The notes under the pieces: generated by a model | Database searches by the model: none | Told to the model about the DNA's origin: nothing | Seen by the model: only the letters and a program-made list of their open reading frames with translations | Made by a program: the position numbers and the translations under genes | Shown here: positions 1-6,722 of the stretch, piece by piece | How the letters are laid out: each line of letters opens with the position of its first letter | Numbering within the stretch: position 1 is the first letter of the stretch | Assembly (NCBI GenBank): GCA_913776405.1 | Contig: CAJYOV010000147.1 | Coordinates: forward strand, 1 to 15,513 | Direction: 5' to 3' | From: Pseudobdellovibrionaceae bacterium | GTDB taxonomy: Bacteria; Bdellovibrionota; Bdellovibrionia; Bdellovibrionales; JAMPXM01 | Length of the DNA stretch: 15,513 nucleotides

Positions 1-1
1 C

Positions 2-1126
2 CGAACACAAGGGTCATCTCCAGGTTCACTCTATTTTCCCTTTGTATCGACGTATCAAACGACCGGGACACTTCTCACGGTTGAGGCTTCAAACGCCCTT
101 AGCGAAACGCAACTGGCCACTCTTCGAGTCACGAACGCCAGCATCGACGGGCTTTATGACAAAAACACGGCGACCGAATCGACATCCGACGTTTCACGAA
201 CAACGGTGAATGGCGATCTTCGCTCAGTCCTTACCGACTCCTTACTTGCGCGCTCCTTTGTCGATGTGTCTTTCAACAGACTCACCGCAAGTTACGTTCA
301 AGGTCAGACACTGCACTTGAGCGACACCGAAGTCGGGCAAAGCTATGAGTATGCTTTAACACCTGAAATTTCCGTTCAACCTGCGTATCGCTACACGTCT
401 CGCTACGGAAAGCTCTTCAAAGCACTGGGCTTCGTTCGATCAAAGAACCAATCGTCGCAGTTTCTAACATTCGGCGAAGGCTTTCGTGCGCCCTCGCTTA
501 CGGATCGCTACGCAAGTTACTCAACGTTTCGAGGAAACCCCTCGCTTCAGCCCGAAAAATCGTGGGCGGTCGAGCTCGGCGGCAGTTATGAAAACGGAAA
601 ACGCTACGGCGGATTTCTCGAAGGCTTCGGCACGAAAGCTTCGGTTTATTACATCAAGTTCAACGACCTCGTCGACACTGCCGTGAACGGCGCCTTACTT
701 ACAAAAATCAATTCGGGCGAAGCAAGAACCTACGGCGCTGAAGCGTCGCTCGCGTACGGCTACAAAATTTGGATGCTCTCTCTCGGTTACAACTATCTCG
801 ACGCCGAGAATGAAACATCGAATGAACCGCTCAGACTCGCACCTCGCAACCAGGCTGTCGCCACGCTTGCGCAACTCATCGGTCCACTTCTTCTCGAAGC
901 ACGCGGAACTTATTGGAGTACGTTCTATGATCGCGATCCAACTTCGGGCACGCTTCGCGCACTTCCCTCGTGGACCACGTTCGATTTCACCGCACGAACC
1001 TTGGCGCTCACCGACTGGGAAATCAAAGCGGGAGTCATGAACCTCTTTAATCAAAATCGTGAACTCACTCTCGGTTACCCCGAGCCACAGCGCCGGTTCT
1101 TCGTAAGCGCGCTTCGATTCTTCTAA
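2..1126 (+). CDS. TonB-dependent outer-membrane receptor, C-terminal part
   Basis: This is the 3' part of a TonB-dependent receptor, an outer-membrane beta-barrel that imports a bound ligand such as an iron chelate, a cobalamin-type cofactor or a sugar, using energy from TonB. The frame is open from base 2, so the gene starts outside the window; the in-frame GTG at 206 is internal. About 374 residues are visible. The stretch FGEGFRAPSLTDRY followed by GNPSLQPEKSWAVELG is the hallmark receptor barrel motif. Strands with alternating aromatic residues follow, including MNLFNQN near the end, and the protein finishes in ALRFF, the terminal aromatic signal used for barrel assembly. The plug domain and TonB box would lie upstream. 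A TonB gene follows about 160 bases downstream, which supports the family call. The ligand cannot be told from this fragment. Confidence 0.9.
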   Translation, partial: RTQGSSPGSLYFPFVSTYQTTGTLLTVEASNALSETQLATLRVTNASIDGLYDKNTATESTSDVSRTTVNGDLRSVLTDSLLARSFVDVSFNRLTASYVQGQTLHLSDTEVGQSYEYALTPEISVQPAYRYTSRYGKLFKALGFVRSKNQSSQFLTFGEGFRAPSLTDRYASYSTFRGNPSLQPEKSWAVELGGSYENGKRYGGFLEGFGTKASVYYIKFNDLVDTAVNGALLTKINSGEARTYGAEASLAYGYKIWMLSLGYNYLDAENETSNEPLRLAPRNQAVATLAQLIGPLLLEARGTYWSTFYDRDPTSGTLRALPSWTTFDFTARTLALTDWEIKAGVMNLFNQNRELTLGYPEPQRRFFVSALRFF

Positions 1127-1288
1127 GAAACGAAAGCCTTTCAACTCGAGAGAACAACGTTCATTCCTCTAGGTAAAAGCCGCCCTCAGGGCCACGCTGC
1201 GCAGGCCCCGCAGAACCTTAACTTGGCCTCATTCTTGGAGTTCAAACCTTCCGGATTCCGTCGAACGGTTACCGTAAGGAGATCGCCC

Positions 1289-2386
1289 ATGGCTAAAGAC
1301 ACAACTCGCCTCGAAAGCAGCGACAACCGAGATGCGGCTCAGAAGTCGCTCGGCTTCATCGGCCTCTCGGCGCTTGCGCACATCGGTGTCTTGATCACGG
1401 TTCTTCTCGCACCAAGCCTCAAAACAGTTTCGGGTGTTCCAACCGGCGCACAAGCGGGTGAAGAAATCTCGTACGCAGGTCCTGCCATCGCGGACCCCGC
1501 AGCCCCGAGCCAAGAAGCAGGCTCGTCCTCACCGACCGAAGTGCTTCTCGCCGACACCAACGACCAAGCTGCGGTCGCGCTTCCTTCCGAGCCTTCGGTC
1601 GCTGCGAAGAAAGTCGCAGCTCCTGCGCCGAAAGTAGAAACAGCGCCGGCTCTTGAAACGACAAATGAATCAGACGTTGCTGTCGCGAAAAACGAAGAGT
1701 TACCGGCTGAACTCGAGCCGCCACAGATGGACGAGCCCGCTGAAACGCAATCAGTGGAGCAACCAGTGGCGCAACCTGTAGCGGCAGCACCTGCCGAAAA
1801 AACAGTCGAAGCAGAAGCAAGAGAGACTGAAACTCCTAATGCTGAAATCGCAACTCAAGAGGAACCGCGCACAGAAAGAACAGAAGTTGCCTCAGCAGCA
1901 GTTAACGAAGCCGCGCCGGTAGCCAACGAACCCGCAACAGCACCTACAACTTCAGGATCAACCTCCGGAGAAGGTAACGGCCACGCACAACTGACGGCAC
2001 CTGCGGCATCGGGCGCTGGCACTCTCGGCGCATCGGGTGGTGGCGGAGCAAAAGGCGTTTACGGAGTTCCACAAGGTGCAGAGATCCGCGATGCACGCGA
2101 GCTCTCGGCGCTGCCAGGCAATCCGAAGCCGACGTACCCGCTTCAGGACAAAATCGCAGGCAAACAAGGGACGACGGTTCTTGTGGGGCTTGTGAAATCA
2201 GATGGAACGGTTACGAACGTCGTTGTCGAACAGTCATCAGGTTCAAAATCGATGGATCAATCGGCGGCTCAGGCGTTTGCGAAGTGGCGCTACCAGCCCG
2301 GTCAATCGGGCTACATCCGCTCGCCGTTTCAGTTTCAACTGGCGGGTGCCGCGAAAGAAATCCCGGCGCGCCTCCGCACTCAGTGA
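1289..2386 (+). CDS. tonB: TonB family energy transducer
   Basis: This inner-membrane-anchored TonB protein passes proton-motive energy from ExbB/ExbD to outer-membrane receptors. I chose the ATG at 1289 over an upstream in-frame TTG at 1223 because TAAGGAG sits seven bases before it; this gives 365 residues. Residues 21-41 form one membrane helix carrying S27-x3-H31, matching the SxxxH signature of TonB anchors. Residues of about 60-270 are rich in Ala, Pro and Glu, as expected for the periplasmic spanner, but are less Pro-Lys repetitive than in E. coli. The C-terminal TonB fold runs from PKPTYPLQDK to AFAKWRYQPG. It lies downstream of a receptor and is closed by a strong terminator. No exbB or exbD is in the window, so its partners are encoded elsewhere or upstream. 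Which of possibly several paralogues it is cannot be told. Confidence 0.9.
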   Translation: MAKDTTRLESSDNRDAAQKSLGFIGLSALAHIGVLITVLLAPSLKTVSGVPTGAQAGEEISYAGPAIADPAAPSQEAGSSSPTEVLLADTNDQAAVALPSEPSVAAKKVAAPAPKVETAPALETTNESDVAVAKNEELPAELEPPQMDEPAETQSVEQPVAQPVAAAPAEKTVEAEARETETPNAEIATQEEPRTERTEVASAAVNEAAPVANEPATAPTTSGSTSGEGNGHAQLTAPAASGAGTLGASGGGGAKGVYGVPQGAEIRDARELSALPGNPKPTYPLQDKIAGKQGTTVLVGLVKSDGTVTNVVVEQSSGSKSMDQSAAQAFAKWRYQPGQSGYIRSPFQFQLAGAAKEIPARLRTQ

Positions 2387-2434
2387 TTTGGACCGCGTGA
2401 TTCTGACCGGATAAAACAAAGGACATTTCGAAAC

Positions 2435-2474
2435 AAAAAAAGCCGACCTTCTTACGAGAGTCGGCTTCTTTTTT
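2435..2474. terminator. Bidirectional intrinsic terminator
   Basis: The stem AAGCCGAC (2440-2447) pairs with GTCGGCTT (2460-2467) around a 12-base loop. An A-run (2435-2441) lies before it and a T-run (2469-2474) after it, so it has the U-tract needed in both directions. It lies between the convergent tonB gene (+) and the small basic protein gene (-) and probably ends both transcripts. Confidence 0.9.
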
Positions 2475-2494
2475 ATTAAAACGAACTAAATCGC

Positions 2495-2626
2495 TTACTT
2501 ATCGCCGAAGAGGGCTTTTTGCGACTTCGTCGAACCTTTAGTTCTCAAAGCGGCTTTGCGCTTTCCGCCACGTGCATTTGCTTTGCGTTGACGGATCTTT
2601 TCAGTGCGCTGTGTCTTCGAAGCCAT
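2495..2626 (-). CDS. 43-residue highly basic protein of unknown function
   Basis: A short gene reads leftward from an ATG at 2626, with AGGGAGA placed well upstream, to a TAA at 2495-2497. The 43-residue product begins MASKTQRTEKIRQRK and ends KSQKALFGDK. About a third of its residues are Lys or Arg, there is no hydrophobic segment and no cysteine, so it is probably cytoplasmic and nucleic-acid- or ribosome-associated; that role is inferred from composition only. It starts 39 bases after the outer-membrane barrel gene and ends about 20 bases before the bidirectional terminator, so it is likely the last gene of a - strand transcript. A good ribosome binding site, tidy placement and direct termination argue that it is real. 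I do not recognise a named family. Confidence 0.72.
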   Translation of the reverse strand: MASKTQRTEKIRQRKANARGGKRKAALRTKGSTKSQKALFGDK

Positions 2627-2665
2627 GTTCAATCTCCCTATTCCAAAACAGAACTCATGTGGTTA

Positions 2666-3523
2666 TCAAAGAGGCAACCACAAGTCAACGAGATGCCTCA
2701 TCGAACCTGCAACTCGTAGATCCTGTTGGAAGGAATAATCGATCGAGAAGCGAGGGCCCTTATAACCGAGCCCAGCGGTCAAATTGGTCTGAGAAGCCGT
2801 CTCGCGCCACTGAAGCCCGAGTCGAGCTGCCAGGAACTCGTTAAAGTACGATTGAAGGCCAAAACCGACATCCGCTCGACCTCGAGAGCCTACCCCTGGC
2901 TTCACGACGTCTGCCCGAAAGCTAAACATTTCGCCCAGGATAAAGTTCGACCCGAACGCGTAGACCGGGTTCAAGCGGCGCGGATCTGGGTTCGACACGA
3001 ACTCAGGCACAAGATCATAGCCGACCAGTGCCAGGCCGATTTTGTCCGTGGGCGTGAAGATCAAACCGAGCGATCCGTTCGTCTGACGATAGGACTCAAG
3101 ACCTCCGCCCTTCTCAATCAAGTGATGAACAGAAATGCCGAACGAAAAGCGTTGAAAGAAAAGTTCACCGATTGAAACTTGGAAGTCTGTCTGCTCGAGG
3201 TCGCGCACGCCATTTGGTTGAGCGATCGTGTTGCGAACGAACGAAAGCGCGCCGGGTACGATGTTGTTTTCAGTTCCGTCAGAAATTTGAAGAGCGTAGC
3301 GATTGAAGCTCACGTCAGGCGTTAAGTCGCCCGTTTGATAGAAGCCAGAGAGAATGTATCGATCGAAGTACGCGACCGATGCTGGGTTGAGAAACGCCGA
3401 CTCAGAGCCGTCGAAGGCTGCGCGGCCTGTGTTACCCATGCCGCCCGAAATCGTTCCATTAAAAATTTGAGCGAACGAAACCTGAGGCAGAAAACAAAGA
3501 AGGAAAAGCAGAACTCCGCGCAT
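2666..3523 (-). CDS. Outer-membrane beta-barrel protein, FadL/PorV-like
   Basis: The 285-residue protein starts with a clear signal peptide (residues 1-18, ending VSFA before QIFNG). Then comes the segment GGMGNTGRAAFDGSESAFLNP (about 27-47), followed by ASVA. A glycine-rich stretch followed by a small-residue/NPA motif just after the signal peptide is typical of FadL-like and PorV/UPF0164-like barrels. The rest alternates short hydrophobic and polar strands with turns, as in a 12- to 14-strand outer-membrane barrel. AAGGAG lies about nine bases before the ATG. It follows the 403-residue lipoprotein gene by 65 bases on the same strand and precedes the basic 43-residue gene, so the three are probably co-transcribed. 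Substrate and role are unknown. The barrel call is fairly sure, the subfamily is not. Confidence 0.7.
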   Translation of the reverse strand: MRGVLLFLLCFLPQVSFAQIFNGTISGGMGNTGRAAFDGSESAFLNPASVAYFDRYILSGFYQTGDLTPDVSFNRYALQISDGTENNIVPGALSFVRNTIAQPNGVRDLEQTDFQVSIGELFFQRFSFGISVHHLIEKGGGLESYRQTNGSLGLIFTPTDKIGLALVGYDLVPEFVSNPDPRRLNPVYAFGSNFILGEMFSFRADVVKPGVGSRGRADVGFGLQSYFNEFLAARLGLQWRETASQTNLTAGLGYKGPRFSIDYSFQQDLRVAGSMRHLVDLWLPL

Positions 3524-3588
3524 TCGAATCGCTCCTTGATCGAGAGTGATCTATGACACCGAATTCTGAAGCGCGAGTCAAAAAGGAA

Positions 3589-4800
3589 TTAGTTCGTGCG
3601 GTAGCAGATGCTTGCGTATTGTGTGCAGTTTGAGAACCCGTTTGAGTCGGTTGTACACGCATCACCCAAGTTATACTTGATATCCGTGATCGTACCGTAA
3701 CAACCGTTGCGGCCATCGGAGCCTGCTTTTTTCGGAATGATGCAACGGTTGTCCATGTCGACATACCAATCTTCCGTACGAAGCGAATTGCGAACGAGGC
3801 GGAGCTCAGGGCTAATCAGTGCCGGATCCGGCATCTTGCGACAACGCGCTCCCGACTTGTTGATATCTTCTGCGCGCACGATGCGGAACTGCATTGTCGT
3901 CGGGCAAGACCAGTTGCCGGCCGTGCTCGGAGTCGTACTGTCGAGACTCTGCTCTTGAACGAGAGAGATCACGTTTTCCGGGTAACTCGAAGGCAGAGTG
4001 ACGCCCGAAACTGCTGGCTTTGCGAACGTCATGATGTAACCGCGACCGTAGACCGATTTTAGATTTGTCGTCGTATCCGTATCGTTATCCGAGAAATCGA
4101 CAATCGAGCGCGCAGACGTGTCTGAGCCATTTGTGTAAGTAACCGCGAGCATGCCCGTGTTTGAAGACGTACCACCGCGACCTTGAATGAAGTCACGTGT
4201 GGCTTGGGTCAGAGTCGCATTTGATGTGAAGTACAGACTGCCCTCAAGGCGAGTGCCCCCAACCGATCCGTTTCTCAAAAACCGAAGGCGCCCGTTCACC
4301 GGAAGCGCTATCAACGAATCCGAAACGCCTGGCGCACCCAATTCACTGAGCATGTTCGCGTAGTCTTGATCGAGAACGGGCGAGCTCGATGCGGCGTAAA
4401 TCGATTGGTAATTCGCACGCGAGCGAAGAGCAACTTGCAAAATTGTGTTCGAGTTATGGGGTGACGCCGCGAGAACGTCGCTCATGTACTCCGCTTTTTT
4501 ATTCTTGAGCGCTTCGAAAAATGAATCCTTCAGCATGAGGCCGCCATTCGAGTAGGCGCCTACGCGGTAGGTATAAAACGCACTTTTATTGTAGGCCGAC
4601 GCAGCCATCGGCATGTTCGTGCACGACATATGCGAGATCTGGTCGATCACGGTATCGTAAGAAAAAGCGAGGCTCTTGCCTTTGGACGTCAGCACCGTGT
4701 CAGCGTCGACATCGACTGGCTGCGTGCAGCCGACAAGGCCCACGGTCGCAATGGTAGCCAGCAATGCGCGCGAGGCGCTCAAGGTCCGAAAACGAAGCAT
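3589..4800 (-). CDS. Cysteine-rich lipoprotein of unknown function
   Basis: The predicted 403-residue lipoprotein starts at the ATG at 4800, giving a short basic N-terminus, a hydrophobic segment and the lipobox LVGC, with the lipidated cysteine at residue 25. GGAAAGG lies upstream of this ATG. In-frame ATGs at 4833 and 4938 would add 11 or 46 residues before the signal peptide and are less likely. The mature part is rich in Ser, Thr and Asn. Seven cysteines fall within the last 108 residues, suggesting a disulfide-bonded periplasmic or surface domain. No catalytic motif is recognisable. It is the first gene of a - strand group leading to an outer-membrane barrel gene, so an outer-membrane or surface location is reasonable but inferred. 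Confidence 0.72.
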   Translation of the reverse strand: MLRFRTLSASRALLATIATVGLVGCTQPVDVDADTVLTSKGKSLAFSYDTVIDQISHMSCTNMPMAASAYNKSAFYTYRVGAYSNGGLMLKDSFFEALKNKKAEYMSDVLAASPHNSNTILQVALRSRANYQSIYAASSSPVLDQDYANMLSELGAPGVSDSLIALPVNGRLRFLRNGSVGGTRLEGSLYFTSNATLTQATRDFIQGRGGTSSNTGMLAVTYTNGSDTSARSIVDFSDNDTDTTTNLKSVYGRGYIMTFAKPAVSGVTLPSSYPENVISLVQEQSLDSTTPSTAGNWSCPTTMQFRIVRAEDINKSGARCRKMPDPALISPELRLVRNSLRTEDWYVDMDNRCIIPKKAGSDGRNGCYGTITDIKYNLGDACTTDSNGFSNCTQYASICYRTN

Positions 4801-4814
4801 GAGGGTGACCTTTC

Positions 4815-4872
4815 CAAATCGAGATTTGCTCATCAGGCTTATCGGATCATTTTGAGCAAATCTTTCGAAGAT
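4815..4872. promoter_or_regulatory. Overlapping palindromes, likely operator region
   Basis: Three copies of one half-site occur here. CAAATC (4815-4820) and GATTTG (4823-4828) form the 14-base dyad CAAATCGAGATTTG. A third copy, CAAATC, is at 4857-4862. The last two also belong to a perfect 10-base inverted repeat, GATTTGCTCA (4823-4832) with TGAGCAAATC (4853-4862), whose centres are about 30 bases apart. A separate dyad, ATCTT-tcg-AAGAT, spans 4860-4872. The cluster covers the candidate promoter and early leader of the lipoprotein gene and lies upstream of galU, as a repressor or activator site would. An RNA hairpin in the lipoprotein leader is the alternative. Confidence 0.5.
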
Positions 4873-4877
4873 CGCAA
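4849..4877 (-). promoter_or_regulatory. Candidate sigma-70-type promoter for the lipoprotein gene
   Basis: On the - strand, TTGCGA (4877-4872) and CAAAAT (4854-4849) are separated by exactly 17 bases. Each matches four of six consensus positions. Transcription would start near 4842, leaving a leader of about 40 bases before the ATG at 4800. The hexamers are imperfect, so this is a candidate only. Its overlap with palindromes makes it more interesting. Confidence 0.4.
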
Positions 4878-4986
4878 AGGCTGTCGCTCCAACGTCCCAT
4901 TGTGAAACGGCCATAAAAAATTGAAGCTTTATTGGCACTTAAGCAGGCGCTTGACGCCCAAAGCTGAACTGTGGCTTCGTGTCGCC

Positions 4987-5868
4987 ATGACTAAAGTAAG
5001 AAAAGCGATTATTCCCGCAGCCGGCCTCGGAACACGCTTCCTCCCAGCGACGAAAACGATCCCAAAAGAGATGCTTCCGATCGTGGATCGTCCGACTATT
5101 CTCTTCATCGTTGAAGAAGCGATCCGCGCCGGTATCGAAGACATTGTTTTGATCCAAGGCCGCCAAAAAACATCGATCGAAGATTTCTTCGACGTCACCT
5201 ACGAACTCGAAGACAAACTCGAGCGCGACGGTAAAGAAAAAATGATCGAGCAGCTCAAGCGCATTCGCTCGATGGCAAACATCATCAGCATCCGGCAAAA
5301 ACAGCCGCTCGGTCTCGGCCATGCTGTCTTTTCGGGTCGCCCTGTCGTCGGCGATGAGCCATTCGCCGTTCTCTTGGGCGACGAAATCATGGTGAACAAA
5401 GAAGGCGAAGACACGCCGACAGCGACTCTGGCTCGCAGCTATGAGTCCACGGGCCTTTCGACCGTTGCCGTCATGGAAGTTCCAGAAAAAGAAACGCACA
5501 AATACGGCATCGTCGAAGGCGAGATCCAGCCAAGTGGCGCAGTGCGCGTGAAAAACGTGATCGAAAAGCCGTCTCCAGGCCAAACAAAGAGCCGCCTAGC
5601 TCTGCCTGGAAGATATGTTTTCAGCGCCGAGATTTTCCAGTATCTTGAAACGACTCAGCCGGGCAAAAACGGCGAGATCCAGCTGACCGACGGGATGACA
5701 GCTTTGGCTTCGGGCTCAGGCCTTCTAGCAAGCCAGTTTAAAGCGCGCCGTTACGATGCTGGTGATAAACTCGGCTTCCTTCAGGCGAATATCGAGATCG
5801 GTCTCGATCACCCTGAGATTGGTGCCGGGCTTAAAACTTATATTCAGGAGCTCGCTCGTCGCCTATGA
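4987..5868 (+). CDS. galU: UTP-glucose-1-phosphate uridylyltransferase
   Basis: GalU makes UDP-glucose from UTP and glucose-1-phosphate in the cytoplasm, supplying lipopolysaccharide, exopolysaccharide and galactose metabolism. The 293-residue length is normal for bacterial GalU. The nucleotide-binding motif PAAGLGTRFLPATKTIPKEM (10-29) is complete. LLGDE (129-133) carries the metal-binding aspartate D132, in a place where many relatives have GDD. HKYGIVEG (171-178), VIEKP (191-195), GEIQLTD (229-235) and YDAGDKLGF (256-264) follow in order. I chose the ATG at 4987 because the domain begins at once after it; no clear Shine-Dalgarno is visible, and an upstream TTG at 4921 only adds unrelated residues. 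The stop overlaps the next start as ATGA. Confidence 0.95.
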   Translation: MTKVRKAIIPAAGLGTRFLPATKTIPKEMLPIVDRPTILFIVEEAIRAGIEDIVLIQGRQKTSIEDFFDVTYELEDKLERDGKEKMIEQLKRIRSMANIISIRQKQPLGLGHAVFSGRPVVGDEPFAVLLGDEIMVNKEGEDTPTATLARSYESTGLSTVAVMEVPEKETHKYGIVEGEIQPSGAVRVKNVIEKPSPGQTKSRLALPGRYVFSAEIFQYLETTQPGKNGEIQLTDGMTALASGSGLLASQFKARRYDAGDKLGFLQANIEIGLDHPEIGAGLKTYIQELARRL

Positions 5869-6722
5869 AAACACTCATCCTCGCGATTCTTTTCGGCTCG
5901 ACAGCTTTGGCCTTCGCTCTCTCCGCGGAAGCCTACATTCCATCAAGCCGAACAATCGCTATCCGCACGGCAAAGAACGGCGGTAAGGGTGCGTACTCCA
6001 TCGATCAAGACGTTCAATTCCGCGCAGGCAGCGACTCGGTCACGCTTCGCGAACGTTGGATCATTCAAGACGGCGAAAACATGCGTGTGACCGTTGTCGG
6101 TCCCGCAAACTCCGGCATTCGTTACGATGCCTTTTACAAAAATGGTAAACGGACAACTCCCGATTCGTCTGGCACGATGAAGACATCGAACGCGTCGGTC
6201 GAGTTTTTGGAAAAGTACATCCACGCGCGAACGTCCGATGAACTTCTCGGCAGCTTTGTTCGCGCGGGCATCATTCCAAACTCGATGCTTCAGCCGCGCC
6301 AACGCTTCAATCCGAACGCCAAAGTCGCTTACGCTCCCGAACCTTACGTTCGCTTGGGCCGCTCTAACGGCGTTATCAACTGGGTCTTCGGTGCGCCAAC
6401 GCCGGCTGATTCATCGAAACAACTTGCCGGCGTTTGGATCGAGCAAGATGCCTTCGCTCTTCGCCGCATTCGCTTCCAGTCCGAAGCAGAAATGAACGCA
6501 AACCAATACAGTCTTCAGCCAGGCAATGCGCTTTTCCCTCGCGAACGAGTCGTCACTTGGAAAGGCAACACGGCTGTTATTCGCTTGGTTTCAGCGAAGC
6601 CGCTAACAGCTCAACAAGCTTCGAGCGCGCTCAATCCAGCCTCTCTGTCACCCGCAGAAGCAAAAGCTGGAAAATTGCCTGATCAAGAAAGTGTGCGGGA
6701 GTTCTACTCGAGGTTCAGATGA
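5865..6722 (+). CDS. Secreted protein of unknown function between galU and priA
   Basis: The 285-residue protein has a signal peptide ending near ALSAEA before YIPSS (cleavage around residue 23). There is no lipobox and no further membrane helix. The mature region has alternating strands such as VTLRERWIIQDGENMRVTVV and many Arg and Tyr residues. This vaguely recalls periplasmic LolA-like or sigma-E-regulator-like beta-sheet folds, but I cannot assign a family. Its ATG overlaps the galU stop (ATGA) and its own stop overlaps the priA start in the same way. AGGAG lies 14 bases before the ATG, too far for efficient initiation, so coupling to galU translation is likely. Linkage to galU may hint at an envelope polysaccharide role; that is inference. 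Confidence 0.75.
   Translation: MKTLILAILFGSTALAFALSAEAYIPSSRTIAIRTAKNGGKGAYSIDQDVQFRAGSDSVTLRERWIIQDGENMRVTVVGPANSGIRYDAFYKNGKRTTPDSSGTMKTSNASVEFLEKYIHARTSDELLGSFVRAGIIPNSMLQPRQRFNPNAKVAYAPEPYVRLGRSNGVINWVFGAPTPADSSKQLAGVWIEQDAFALRRIRFQSEAEMNANQYSLQPGNALFPRERVVTWKGNTAVIRLVSAKPLTAQQASSALNPASLSPAEAKAGKLPDQESVREFYSRFR

Noticed and set aside
1182..1213. GC-rich hairpins before tonB, considered as a cobalamin riboswitch because a TonB-dependent receptor is adjacent
   Set aside because: The conserved B12-box pattern is absent and the hairpins (GCCC/GGGC, CTGCG/CGCAG) are very short. No Fur-box-like sequence was seen either.
4801..4938. Longer N-terminus for the cysteine-rich lipoprotein from the ATG at 4938
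   Set aside because: It would put 46 extra residues before the signal peptide and run through the palindromic promoter region; the ATG at 4800 gives a normal lipoprotein signal.
4939..5583. 214-codon ORF antisense to galU
   Set aside because: It is a shadow of galU, rich in Phe, Asp and Arg as expected from reversed codons, with no ribosome binding site or known motif.
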